From: Gammaproteobacteria bacterium
GTDB taxonomy: Bacteria; Pseudomonadota; Gammaproteobacteria; JAABTG01
Length of the DNA stretch: 64,000 nucleotides
Direction: 5' to 3'
NCBI GenBank assembly: GCA_017999615.1
Contig: JAGNLM010000002.1
Coordinates: 45,189 to 109,188, forward strand
The position numbers and the translations under genes were made by a program. The notes below the pieces were generated by a model. That model was not told the DNA's origin. It made no database searches and saw only the letters and a program-made list of their open reading frames with translations. Below, one piece after another: positions 43,014 through 51,536 of the stretch; position 1 is the first letter of the stretch; each line of letters starts with the position of its first letter.

Positions 43014-43044
43014 GCCGGGCCGGGCCGAACCGGGCCGGGCCGGG
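43014..43044. repeat. CCGGG pentamer repeat tract
   Basis: The convergent gap after ubiA (42979-43100) holds about six near-tandem copies of a CCGGG/GGCCG unit. Low-complexity GC repeat; no gene or terminator seen here. Confidence 0.5.
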
Positions 43045-43100
43045 CAGCACCGAGGGTCCTCGCGCCCCCGGGTCGCCGGCGCCGCCCTACCCCACGCGGG

Positions 43101-46016
43101 TCACACCCCCTGCACCTCGAGCCCGAGGCTCGTCGCGACGCTCTCCAGGGCCCGGCGGTCGGCGACGACCGCGGTGCTCGCCCGCGCCGGGTCGAGCCAG
43201 GCTGCGCCCACGCGCTGCAGGTCGTCCAGGGTTACCGCGAGGACCCGCGAGCGGAAGCGCCGGCGCTGCTCCGGCGAGCGGCCGTGCAGCTCCCCGAAGT
43301 AGGCCTTCACCGCCTCGCCGGCGGGGGACTCGGGGCGGTCGATGGCCCCCACGACCCCGAGGACGGCCTCTTCCACCTGGCGTGCCGCGTGGGCGCCGCC
43401 CGCGAGCCAATCGAGCGCGGCGTCGAAGTCCTCGAGGGTCTCCGCCAGGCGCGGGTCGCGGTAGGAGAAGAAGCGGAATGTGCCCGTGTCCGAGTCCCAG
43501 CCCGCCCCCGCCCCGTAGGCCCCGCCTTCCTCACGAACCTTGCGGTGCAGGAAGCCGTTGGTGAGGAAGTGGCCCAGGACGGCGAGGACCGGGGCGTCGG
43601 GATGGTCGGCAGGCACGGTGGGGTAGGCCCGGGCGCAGAAACTCACCTGGCTCGGGACCGCCCACCCTTCGCGCACCGGAGACGGCGCCGACTCCAGGGC
43701 GAACCCGCTGGCCCCGGCGGGCCGCGGGAGGTCGCCCCAGCGCCTCTCGAGGGCCTCACGCAACGCGTCCTGGCGCGAGGCCTCGGAGACGACCAGCAGA
43801 CGGAACGGGACCTCGATCAGCCGGTCCCGCAGCCGCGCGAGACTCTCGCCGAGCTCGACGAGGGCCTCCTCGCGGTCGAGCGCGTCGTCCAGGGCCTTGA
43901 GACGCTGCAGACCCAGCAGGCCGTCCCAGCGGTGGACCAACCGCCCCACCGGGCTCGCTCCCGCCGAGGCTGCGGAGATCGCGAGCACGTGGCCGTGGCC
44001 CACCACGGCCTGCTCGCGCTCGGCCCGCGACTGGGCCACGAGCTCCCGCAGCCATTCGCGCTCGTCGAAGCGGGCTCGCTGGAAGGTCTCCCGCAGGACC
44101 TCCGCCAACCCGTCCGCGTTGCGGGCGAGCGCCTTCCCGGACAGAACGAAGAGTCCCCGCGCCCGGGCGGTCGCCGACACGCTGGCACGCACCGAGGCGT
44201 CGGCGGAGATGCCCCCCGTCACGGCGGCCTGCCAGGCCTGCGTGGCCCGGTAGTCGCGCCCACCGCAGCCGACCTCCGTCACCCAGTCGCAGAGGAGGGG
44301 GAGCCGGTCGGTGTCCTCGGGGGAGAGGGCCGGAAGGTCCGCCACCACCTGCACGTACACGAGGCCGTTCGTCCCCCGGACGTACCAGTGGGCCGGGAGC
44401 CCCGCGACGGGCGCCCCCTGGCCCGTGGGGATCGGCAGGTCGGCCGGGACGTCCGCGAGACCCACCCGGGGCAGCAGGTCGGGGTCGTCCTGGGCCCGCT
44501 GGCGCTCGAGGAGCGCGGCGGCCCGCTCCACCACCCGGCGCGCCCCGGACTCGTCGAGGCCTGCCCGCATCGCCGCCAGCCTCTCGGTCTCCTGCCGCTC
44601 GCGGCGCGCCGACAGCTCCGGGTCCGGGCGCATGACGACCCGCACCCGGTGGGGGTTCTCGAGGAGCCGCGTCCGCACCAGGTCGCGGATGAAGGCCGGG
44701 TCGCGTGTGGCAGCGCGCAGCTCCTCGAGCGCGGGGTCGATGTGGAGCAGGTCGGCCGGGTCGCCCCCGTGCAGCGTGGGTCCGAGCACGTTCACCATCA
44801 GCCGCAGGCCGTACGGGACGTGCCCCCCCCGGATCTCCCGCTGGGAGAGCTCGAGCTGGTGCAGGACCGACTCCACGTGCTCGGCCGGCACCCCCTCGTC
44901 GGCGACCCGGCGGAGCACGCCCAGCACCAACTCCTCCACCGCCTCGGCGCGCTCCGGGCTCGACCCCTCGAGGCCGCAGGCGAAGCTCGCCTCGCGCGTC
45001 GAGTCGTCCAGGCCGCAGATCTCGGAGGGCGAGCGCCCGAGGTCCGTCGTCTCGAGCGCGTGCCGCAGTGGCGAGGCGCTGTTGTCGAGGAGCACCCCGC
45101 TCAGCAGGTGCGCGTGCAGGATCGATCTCACGTCGGTCACCCGATTCAGGAGCCAGCCGAGCACGATGTGGGTACGGTCCCGGGTGGGCTCCGAGGGGTC
45201 GACGGCGTACGCCGTCTCCACGCGGATCGGTGACTGCAGGCGGCGCTCGTCGGGCACCGAGAAGCGCACCGGCCGCGCCTCGAAGCCCGCGAGCGCGAGG
45301 GCCTCGAAGCGGCGCTGGTGGGCGAGGGCCGGCATGTCGCCGTAGGTCATGAAGACCGCGTTCGAGGGGTGATAGTGCGTCGCGTGGAAGGCGCGCAGCC
45401 CCTCCCAGGTCAGGTCGGGGATCCGCTCCGGGTCCCCCCCGCTGTTCCAGTGGTAGGTGGTCGTCGGGAACAGGCGCTCCTGCAGGGCGTGCCAGAGCTG
45501 CGTGGTCGGTGCGCTCATGGCCCCCTTCATCTCGTTGTAGACCACCCCCTTCAGCAGCAAGGGGCTCGAGGGATCCTGGGGGACCGCGAACTCGACCCGG
45601 TGACCCTCCTGGGTGAAGTCGAGCTCGGCCAGCCGAGGGAAGAAGGCCGCGTCCAGGTAGACCTGGAGGAGGTTGTCGAAGTCCTTCGCGTTCTGGGTCG
45701 CGAAGGGGTACGCGGTCCAGTCGGCACCGGTGAAGGCGTTCATGAACGTGTTCAGCGAGCGCCGGGTCATCATGAAGAAGGGGTCGCGGACCGGGAAGCG
45801 CCGACTGCCGCAGAGCGCGGTGTGCTCCAGGATGTGCGCGACCCCGGTGGAGTCCTGGGGCACCGTGAGGAACGCCACCAGGAAGGCGTTGTTCGTGTCC
45901 GGGGCGGCCAGGTGCACGTGCCGGGCCCCCGTGGGGCCGTGCCGGTACTCCTCCACCGTCAGGTTGAGCGAGTCGACCCGGGTGCTGCGCAGATGCTGGA
46001 AGAAGGTGTCGGTCAT
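43101..46016 (-). CDS. M16C-family metallopeptidase (presequence protease-like)
   Basis: 971 residues, the size and layout of PreP/Cym1-type peptidases. The inverted zinc motif HILEH (His-X-X-Glu-His) lies near residue 62, and the distal ligand is in VVYNEMKGAMS near residue 160. Two halves enclose a chamber for unstructured peptides. No signal peptide, so cytosolic. ATG 46016 is chosen over 46091 because MTDTFFQHLRS is a natural N-terminus and GGGGA precedes it. Divergent from the Ser/Thr kinase gene. Confidence 0.93.
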   Translation of the reverse strand: MTDTFFQHLRSTRVDSLNLTVEEYRHGPTGARHVHLAAPDTNNAFLVAFLTVPQDSTGVAHILEHTALCGSRRFPVRDPFFMMTRRSLNTFMNAFTGADWTAYPFATQNAKDFDNLLQVYLDAAFFPRLAELDFTQEGHRVEFAVPQDPSSPLLLKGVVYNEMKGAMSAPTTQLWHALQERLFPTTTYHWNSGGDPERIPDLTWEGLRAFHATHYHPSNAVFMTYGDMPALAHQRRFEALALAGFEARPVRFSVPDERRLQSPIRVETAYAVDPSEPTRDRTHIVLGWLLNRVTDVRSILHAHLLSGVLLDNSASPLRHALETTDLGRSPSEICGLDDSTREASFACGLEGSSPERAEAVEELVLGVLRRVADEGVPAEHVESVLHQLELSQREIRGGHVPYGLRLMVNVLGPTLHGGDPADLLHIDPALEELRAATRDPAFIRDLVRTRLLENPHRVRVVMRPDPELSARRERQETERLAAMRAGLDESGARRVVERAAALLERQRAQDDPDLLPRVGLADVPADLPIPTGQGAPVAGLPAHWYVRGTNGLVYVQVVADLPALSPEDTDRLPLLCDWVTEVGCGGRDYRATQAWQAAVTGGISADASVRASVSATARARGLFVLSGKALARNADGLAEVLRETFQRARFDEREWLRELVAQSRAEREQAVVGHGHVLAISAASAGASPVGRLVHRWDGLLGLQRLKALDDALDREEALVELGESLARLRDRLIEVPFRLLVVSEASRQDALREALERRWGDLPRPAGASGFALESAPSPVREGWAVPSQVSFCARAYPTVPADHPDAPVLAVLGHFLTNGFLHRKVREEGGAYGAGAGWDSDTGTFRFFSYRDPRLAETLEDFDAALDWLAGGAHAARQVEEAVLGVVGAIDRPESPAGEAVKAYFGELHGRSPEQRRRFRSRVLAVTLDDLQRVGAAWLDPARASTAVVADRRALESVATSLGLEVQGV

Positions 46017-46169
46017 GGATCCGTTCCCCGTGGTCTCGCCTCTGATGGAATCCGGCCCGGGGCGCCGGGCCGCAAGCCCGCCCCGGAACACCGGCCTCTC
46101 AACCCGGCTGCAAAAGGTCCGCTAAGCACCGGAGAAGTCGTGCACTCCGGCCGCCTCGCCCCGGCCCCG

Positions 46170-46175
46170 TATAAT
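46170..46175 (+). promoter_or_regulatory. Perfect -10 hexamer upstream of the second Ser/Thr kinase
   Basis: TATAAT 47 bp before the ATG, in the 206-bp divergent region with the M16C peptidase. No good -35 is seen 16-18 bp upstream. Confidence 0.5.
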
Positions 46176-46222
46176 CGAGGCGGCGGGGTCTGGCCGACTT
46201 CCCGGAGAGCCGAAGCGAAAGC

Positions 46223-47683
46223 ATGGAGATACCCGGCTACAAGATCCAGCGCGAGATTGGCAAGGGCGGGATGGCGACCGTCTATCTCGCCATCCAGGAG
46301 TCCCTCGGCCGGCCGGTGGTGCTCAAGGTCATGGGCACCAACCTCGAGACGACCCCCGAGTTCAGCAAGCGCTTCCTGAACGAGGGCCACGTCCTCGCCT
46401 CGCTCTCGCACCCCAACATCATCACCATCTTCGACATCGGGATCGCGGAGGACTTCCTCTACATCTCGATGGAATACCTCGGCGGCGGGTCGCTCGCCCT
46501 GCGCATCGCCCAGGGAATGACCCCGGAGGGCGCCCTCGACATCGTGCGCCAGATCGGCACCGCGCTCGCCTTTGCCCACGCCCGGGGCGTCGTGCACCGG
46601 GACGTGAAGCCGGCCAACATCCTCTACCGCGACGACGGGACACCCGTCCTCACCGACTTCGGGATCGCGAAACAGGCGGGGGACTCCGAGCTCACCTCCA
46701 CCGGCACCATCCTGGGCAGCCCCTACTACATGAGCCCCGAGCAGGCCGAGGGTCGAGTGGAGCTCGACGGGCGGTCCGACCTCTACAGCCTGGGCATCAT
46801 CTTCTACGAGATGCTGACCGGACGGCGCCCCTACGAGGGTGATTCGGCCATCACCATCGTCCTGCAGCACCTGCAGGCGCCGGTGCCGCGCCTCCCCCGG
46901 GGGCTCGAGCGCTACCAACCGCTGCTCGAGCGGATGCTCGCCAAGCGGCGCGACCAGCGCCCGCGCGACGCCGCCACCCTGGTGAGCCAGGTGAAGGCCC
47001 TGCAGGTCAGCTTCGAGGGCACCCGGCTCCTGCAGCGCCCGGGCGTCGGGCCGGTCTCCCCCGAGGCCGGCCAGGCGTACCGGGGGGGGCACGTCACCCA
47101 GAGCATGGCAGCCGCCCAGGGCAACCGCCTGCGGGTGTGGAGCATCCTGGGCGCCCTCGCACTGCTCCTGACCGGGGCCCTGGCCGGGTATTTCGCCCAC
47201 CAGATCAACCAGTACACCACCGTCTCGATCACCCCCTCCCACGGGCCGCCGCGAGCCGGGACACGCGCCCCGGAGCCGGGCGCCGGGGCGGCCCCCGGGG
47301 CCAGGGGCGAGGGCGGCGAGGCGGACGCCATGCAGCGCCAGGTCGTCACGGCGCTGAAGTGGCTCGGACGCAAGAGCCTCGAGGAATCGAAGCTCACCAC
47401 GCCACCCGAGGACAACGCCCACTACTACTTCTCCCGGCTGCTCGAGCTCGAGCCGGGCAATCCCCAGGCGGTCGAGGGGATCGCCGACATCGGCCGGCGC
47501 TACGCCCAGATGGCCGAGGCCCAGATCCGGCGAGGCAACTACGCCGCGGCGGAGACCTACCTCAGCGAGGGCCTGCGCGTGGACCCGAGCAACAAACAGC
47601 TGCAGGTGCTGCGCTCCGGAGTGCAGATCCGCGAGCGCTCGTTCCTGGACGGACTGCTGGGGCTGTTCCGCGGGGAAGGCTGA
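46223..47683 (+). CDS. Membrane-bound Ser/Thr protein kinase with TPR-like tail
   Basis: 486 residues. Hanks-type kinase (about 6-270): glycine loop GKGGMATVY, Lys35, catalytic loop HRDVKPAN (Asp127), DFG (Asp145), and activation segment with GSPYYMSPEQAEG. One membrane helix at about 303-327 follows a juxtamembrane stretch, then a Pro/Gly-rich linker, then a periplasmic segment with TPR-like helices (YYFSRLLELEPGNPQAVEGIADIGRRYAQMAEAQI, in part). All catalytic residues are canonical, unlike the kinase-HDOD gene. Substrate unknown. Confidence 0.9.
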   Translation: MEIPGYKIQREIGKGGMATVYLAIQESLGRPVVLKVMGTNLETTPEFSKRFLNEGHVLASLSHPNIITIFDIGIAEDFLYISMEYLGGGSLALRIAQGMTPEGALDIVRQIGTALAFAHARGVVHRDVKPANILYRDDGTPVLTDFGIAKQAGDSELTSTGTILGSPYYMSPEQAEGRVELDGRSDLYSLGIIFYEMLTGRRPYEGDSAITIVLQHLQAPVPRLPRGLERYQPLLERMLAKRRDQRPRDAATLVSQVKALQVSFEGTRLLQRPGVGPVSPEAGQAYRGGHVTQSMAAAQGNRLRVWSILGALALLLTGALAGYFAHQINQYTTVSITPSHGPPRAGTRAPEPGAGAAPGARGEGGEADAMQRQVVTALKWLGRKSLEESKLTTPPEDNAHYYFSRLLELEPGNPQAVEGIADIGRRYAQMAEAQIRRGNYAAAETYLSEGLRVDPSNKQLQVLRSGVQIRERSFLDGLLGLFRGEG

Positions 47684-47698
47684 GGACTGGAACTGGCT

Positions 47699-48214
47699 CT
47701 ATCGGATGGTCGTTGGCACGGCGGGCGCCGGCGGTGGGGGGGCCCCGGCCCCGGGGGGAGCGCCCCGCTGCATCTGGTCGAAGTACTGATTGACGACGCT
47801 CTTGAAGTACTCGGCGACCGACGCCTTGAATTGATTCTCGATGCCCACGTCCGCCGGCACGTCGGCCGAGGTCTCGCCGCTCGAGGCACCCGAGTCCGGG
47901 GTCTGGCTCGCCGCCGCCTCGAGGGCGCTCTGCTCCTCCCGGCGGACCTGCTCCTGCAGCAGGGCCTTCTCCCGCAGCGCAGCCGCCTCCTCCTCGCTCG
48001 TCTGGCGGCCGGTGTCGTCCACGACCTTGCCGCCCTCGAAGACGAGAACCCGGGGACCCCGCCCGCCGGAGCGGTACCACGCAGGGGGCGAGCCGGAGAG
48101 GTAGACGTTGCCGCTGTCGGGGTCGACCCACTGGTAGATGCGGGCCGCGGCTGGCGTTGCGGCCAGGACCAGGGCGACGACGATGAGGGGTAGACCGCGC
48201 ATGGGTCGTTTCAC
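47699..48214 (-). CDS. Exported DUF4124-type protein
   Basis: 171 residues. A signal peptide (RGLPLIVVALVLAATPAAA, cleavage before RIYQW) is followed by a DUF4124 motif (RIYQWVDPDSGNVYLSGSPP), a Gln/Glu/Ala-rich coiled segment and a Pro-rich tail. DUF4124 proteins are common periplasmic proteins of unknown function. GTG 48214 is given; ATG 48202 is a possible start. Lies tail to tail with the kinase gene (15 bp apart). Confidence 0.8.
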   Translation of the reverse strand: MKRPMRGLPLIVVALVLAATPAAARIYQWVDPDSGNVYLSGSPPAWYRSGGRGPRVLVFEGGKVVDDTGRQTSEEEAAALREKALLQEQVRREEQSALEAAASQTPDSGASSGETSADVPADVGIENQFKASVAEYFKSVVNQYFDQMQRGAPPGAGAPPPPAPAVPTTIR

Positions 48215-48255
48215 TTTGTCGGCCGAGCGGCCGGTGATTTTAGCCTGGCCGCCCG

Positions 48256-48789
48256 CTACGGCCCCAGGAGCACCAGCAGCACCGCCAGGCCGATCAGGCC
48301 CGCCCCGGCCCAGACCACCCGCAGGTCGGGCTCCAGGACGTTGCGCCGGACATGGAGGTACGCGCTGGTCACCTGCATCTCGGGCGGCGCCGCTTCCCGC
48401 AGGGTCAGCCGGTAGTCGCCCGGCTCGGTGACCTGCAGCGTCGCGAAGTCCCAGGTGAACTCCTGGAAAGAGGACTCCACGCTGTTGGCCACCAACTCGA
48501 ACGAGTGCTCCGCCACGTTCGCCCCGTCCCGCGTGGCGACGGCCTGGTAGCGGTTGCGGGGGACGCTCGGCCCGTCCTTCGAGGGACCGTACTGCACCGA
48601 AAGCCTCAGCACCACCCGCACCGGGCTCGCCTCGGGGGTGAGCGCCACCGAGACCGGCTCGAAGCCACCCGGGCCGGCGCGCAGCGCGTAGCTGCCCACC
48701 GCCACCCCCGAGAAGAACTTCGCGTAGACGAAGTAGGCGGGACCCAGGAGCAGTCCGATCACCAGAAGGGCAAGTCCGAACGGGCGCAT
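48256..48789 (-). CDS. Two-helix membrane protein, unknown function
   Basis: 177 residues with a membrane helix at each end (about 4-24 and 158-176) and a middle domain of beta-strand character (VRVVLRLSVQYGPS, YRLTLREAAPPEMQVTSAYLHV) that would face the periplasm. No family recognised. ATG 48789 has AGGGGA 6 nt upstream. A TATGCT hexamer at 48828-48833 (minus strand) could be its -10. It precedes the DUF4124 gene on the same strand and may be co-transcribed. Confidence 0.7.
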   Translation of the reverse strand: MRPFGLALLVIGLLLGPAYFVYAKFFSGVAVGSYALRAGPGGFEPVSVALTPEASPVRVVLRLSVQYGPSKDGPSVPRNRYQAVATRDGANVAEHSFELVANSVESSFQEFTWDFATLQVTEPGDYRLTLREAAPPEMQVTSAYLHVRRNVLEPDLRVVWAGAGLIGLAVLLVLLGP

Positions 48790-49050
48790 GTCCGATCCCC
48801 TACCGGCCCCAGCGGGGCACGCGTTCCAGCATACGACGGAACCGGCCTGGATTCACACTGGGGGATCCCCGCAGACCCCTCGCGTCGTACCTACCTTCCC
48901 CGCTCCACACACCCTGCAAGTGTAGCCGGCGCGCGGACCCGGGGCCGGACCCCGCGCGGGCCCGCGGCGCCCCGCGTGCCCTGGGTCATACCCCGCGGAC
49001 GCCCGCGGCCGTTAGCATGTGGGCATCGCGCCCTCGAGCGAGCCGACCGC

Positions 49051-50475
49051 ATGCGCCACGAACAGACCCTGGAGTACGTCGAACGCGCCTGGGAGGACGA
49101 CATCCTGCCGGTCCTCTCCGAGTACATCCGGGTGCCCGCCCTCTCCCCCCACTTCGACCCCGACTGGGCCGCCCGCGGCTACGTGGACGAGGCCGTGGCG
49201 CTCGCCGAGGCCTGGTGCCGGCGCCAGCCGTTGCGCGAGGCGACGGTGGAGGTGGTCCGCCTGCCGGGGCGCACACCCGTCCTCCTGATGGAGATCCCCG
49301 GGGACCGGGAGGACACCGTCCTCCTCTACGGGCACCTGGACAAGCAGCCGGAGATGACCGGTTGGCGCCCGGGGCTCGGGCCCTGGACACCGGTGCGCGA
49401 GGGAGACCGGCTCTACGGGCGGGGCGGGGCGGACGACGGCTACGCCGTCTTCGCCTCGGTCACCGCGGTCGCCGCCCTGCAGTCCCTGGGGCTGCCCCAC
49501 GCCCGCTGCCTCGTCCTCATCGAGTGCTGCGAGGAGAGCGGCAGCTTCGACCTGCCCCACTACGTCGAGGCCCTCGCGGAGCGCATCGGCACCCCGAGCC
49601 TCGTCGTCTGCCTGGACTCGGGCTGCGGCAACTACGACCAGCTCTGGTGCACCACGTCCCTGCGCGGCCTGGTCAGCGGGAACCTGCGGGTCGACGTGCT
49701 GACGGAGGGGGTCCACTCGGGGGACGCGGGCGGCGTCGTGCCCTCTTCGTTCCGGGTCGCGCGCCAGTTGCTCGACCGGCTCGAGGACGCGGCCACGGGG
49801 TCCATCCGCCCTGCGCCGTTCCACGTCGAGATCCCGCCGGTCCGGCGCGCCCAGGCCACCCGGGCGGCCACCGCCATGGGCTCCGGCGTGCACGGGAAGT
49901 TTCCCTTCGCCGGCGAAACGCGCCCGGTCTCCGGCGACCTTGCAGAACTGGTGCTGAACCGCACCTGGCGCCCCGCGCTGGAGGTGACCGGCGCCGCCGG
50001 CCTCCCGCCCCTGGACCGGGCCGGCAACGTCCTGCGCCCGTGGACGGCCCTGCGGCTCTCCCTGCGCCTGCCCCCCACCTGCGACGCGGCGGCGGCCACC
50101 CGGGAGCTCGAGTCCCTGTTGCGGGCCGACCCGCCCTGCGGCGCCCGGGTGAGCTTCGATCCGGAGCCGGCGATGGGCGGCTGGGATGCCCCGCCCGAGG
50201 ACCCCTGGCTCGCGGAATCGCTGGACCAGGCCTCCCGGGCCTTCTTCGGTGAGCCCGCCGCCCACATGGGCGAGGGGGGATCGATCCCCTTCATCGGCAT
50301 GCTGGCCTCGCGCTTCCCGACGGCCCGATTCCTCATCACGGGGGTCCTCGGACCCCAGGCGAACGCCCACGGCCCCAACGAGTTCCTGCACCTGCCCACC
50401 GCGCGCCGGCTGACGGCCGCCGTCGCCCGGGTCCTCTTCGACCACTGCCGGCGAGCGGCCTCGCCCTCGGCATGA
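49051..50475 (+). CDS. M20-family metallopeptidase
   Basis: 474 residues, no signal peptide. Zinc and catalytic residues follow the M20 order: YGHLDKQPE (His and catalytic Asp), RGGADDGY (bridging Asp), IECCEESGS (catalytic Glu pair), LDSGCGN (Asp) and the terminal HGPNEFLH (His). Members of this branch are di- or carboxypeptidases, or amidohydrolases. The frame is open far upstream; ATG 49051 is the first start that gives a sensible N-terminus. Overlaps the EamA transporter by 4 nt (ATGA). The 261-bp region upstream (48790-49050) holds no gene. Confidence 0.9.
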   Translation: MRHEQTLEYVERAWEDDILPVLSEYIRVPALSPHFDPDWAARGYVDEAVALAEAWCRRQPLREATVEVVRLPGRTPVLLMEIPGDREDTVLLYGHLDKQPEMTGWRPGLGPWTPVREGDRLYGRGGADDGYAVFASVTAVAALQSLGLPHARCLVLIECCEESGSFDLPHYVEALAERIGTPSLVVCLDSGCGNYDQLWCTTSLRGLVSGNLRVDVLTEGVHSGDAGGVVPSSFRVARQLLDRLEDAATGSIRPAPFHVEIPPVRRAQATRAATAMGSGVHGKFPFAGETRPVSGDLAELVLNRTWRPALEVTGAAGLPPLDRAGNVLRPWTALRLSLRLPPTCDAAAATRELESLLRADPPCGARVSFDPEPAMGGWDAPPEDPWLAESLDQASRAFFGEPAAHMGEGGSIPFIGMLASRFPTARFLITGVLGPQANAHGPNEFLHLPTARRLTAAVARVLFDHCRRAASPSA

Positions 50476-51431
50476 CCGCCACCGTGCCCCCCGCCCCCGG
50501 TCCCGAGCCGTCGGGGCCGCAGGACCCCACGCGCGCCACCCCGCCCGGGGCCCTGCGCTACGACCCGGCCCGCGGGGCGCTCTACGCGGTGGTGGCCGAG
50601 CTCTTCTTCACCAGCATGGCCGCGAGCGTGAAGCTCGCCTCGGCGGACCTCTCGAACGAGACGATCGTTTTTTTCCGCAACCTCTTCGGCCTGCTCTTCC
50701 TCCTCCCCTGGGTGCTGCGCCCGGGCACCCCCGGACTCGCGACCCGCCACCTGCGCTGGCACGTCGTGCGGGCCCTGGCGGGGCTCGGGTCCATGTACTG
50801 CTTCTTCTACGCCCTCGCCCACGTCCCCATGGCCGAGGCCGTCCTGATGAAGCTCACGGCCCCGCTCTTCATCCCGCTGGTGACGTTCCTCTGGCTCGGG
50901 GAGCGGGTCCCGCGCAACGTGGCCCTGGCGGTGCTGATCGGGTTCACCGGTGTCGCCTTCATCCTGCGGCCGGGCTTCGGCGAACTCTCTCCCGTCCTGC
51001 TGGTGGCGCTCGGGGCGGGGGCGCTCGCCGCCGCGGGCAAGACCGGCGTGCGCCAGCTCACGCGAACGGAGCCCATCACCCGCGTGGTGTTCTACTTCGC
51101 CCTGGTGTCGACCCTCCTGTCGGCCCTGCCCCTCGCCTGGGGCTGGACCCCGCCGGACCCCCAGGGGTGGGCCCTGCTCGTCCTGCTCGGGCTCCTGGCC
51201 ACCTTCGGCCAGACCTTCATGACCGCGGCCTACGGGCTCGCGCCGGCGGCCCAGATCGGTCCCTTCACCTACAGCTCGGTCCTGTTCGCCTCGGCCTACG
51301 GTTGGCTCCTCTGGGGCAACACCCCGACGCTCTTCTCGGGCATCGGCGCCGCCCTCGTCTTCGCCGCCGGGGTTGCGGCCACCCGGGCGCGCTCGCGCGA
51401 GCCGGCCGAGCCGCTCGCCGGGACCCCGTAG
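50472..51431 (+). CDS. EamA/DMT-superfamily transporter
   Basis: 319 residues with ten predicted helices in two EamA repeats (about 35-165 and 180-310); a Pro-rich cytosolic N-terminus of about 30 residues. DMT permeases export amino acids, metabolites or drugs; the substrate is unknown. The ATG overlaps the M20 peptidase stop, so it may export or import that enzyme's product (inference). The gene contains a run of seven T (50668-50674) coding for Val-Phe-Phe, unusual at this GC content. Confidence 0.88.
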   Translation: MTATVPPAPGPEPSGPQDPTRATPPGALRYDPARGALYAVVAELFFTSMAASVKLASADLSNETIVFFRNLFGLLFLLPWVLRPGTPGLATRHLRWHVVRALAGLGSMYCFFYALAHVPMAEAVLMKLTAPLFIPLVTFLWLGERVPRNVALAVLIGFTGVAFILRPGFGELSPVLLVALGAGALAAAGKTGVRQLTRTEPITRVVFYFALVSTLLSALPLAWGWTPPDPQGWALLVLLGLLATFGQTFMTAAYGLAPAAQIGPFTYSSVLFASAYGWLLWGNTPTLFSGIGAALVFAAGVAATRARSREPAEPLAGTP

Positions 51432-51536
51432 GCAAACCGGACGCCGCTCGGCTACCATGCTGACCCCCTGCCGCCCCGCCGAGGCCCGTCGCGCCCCCCA
51501 GCCCAGGGCCGGGACCGCCCTGTCGAGGACCGTGAA

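Noticed and set aside
42979..43100. tRNA or other small RNA gene in the ubiA-peptidase gap
   Set aside because: The sequence is a GC pentamer repeat without cloverleaf or conserved arms.
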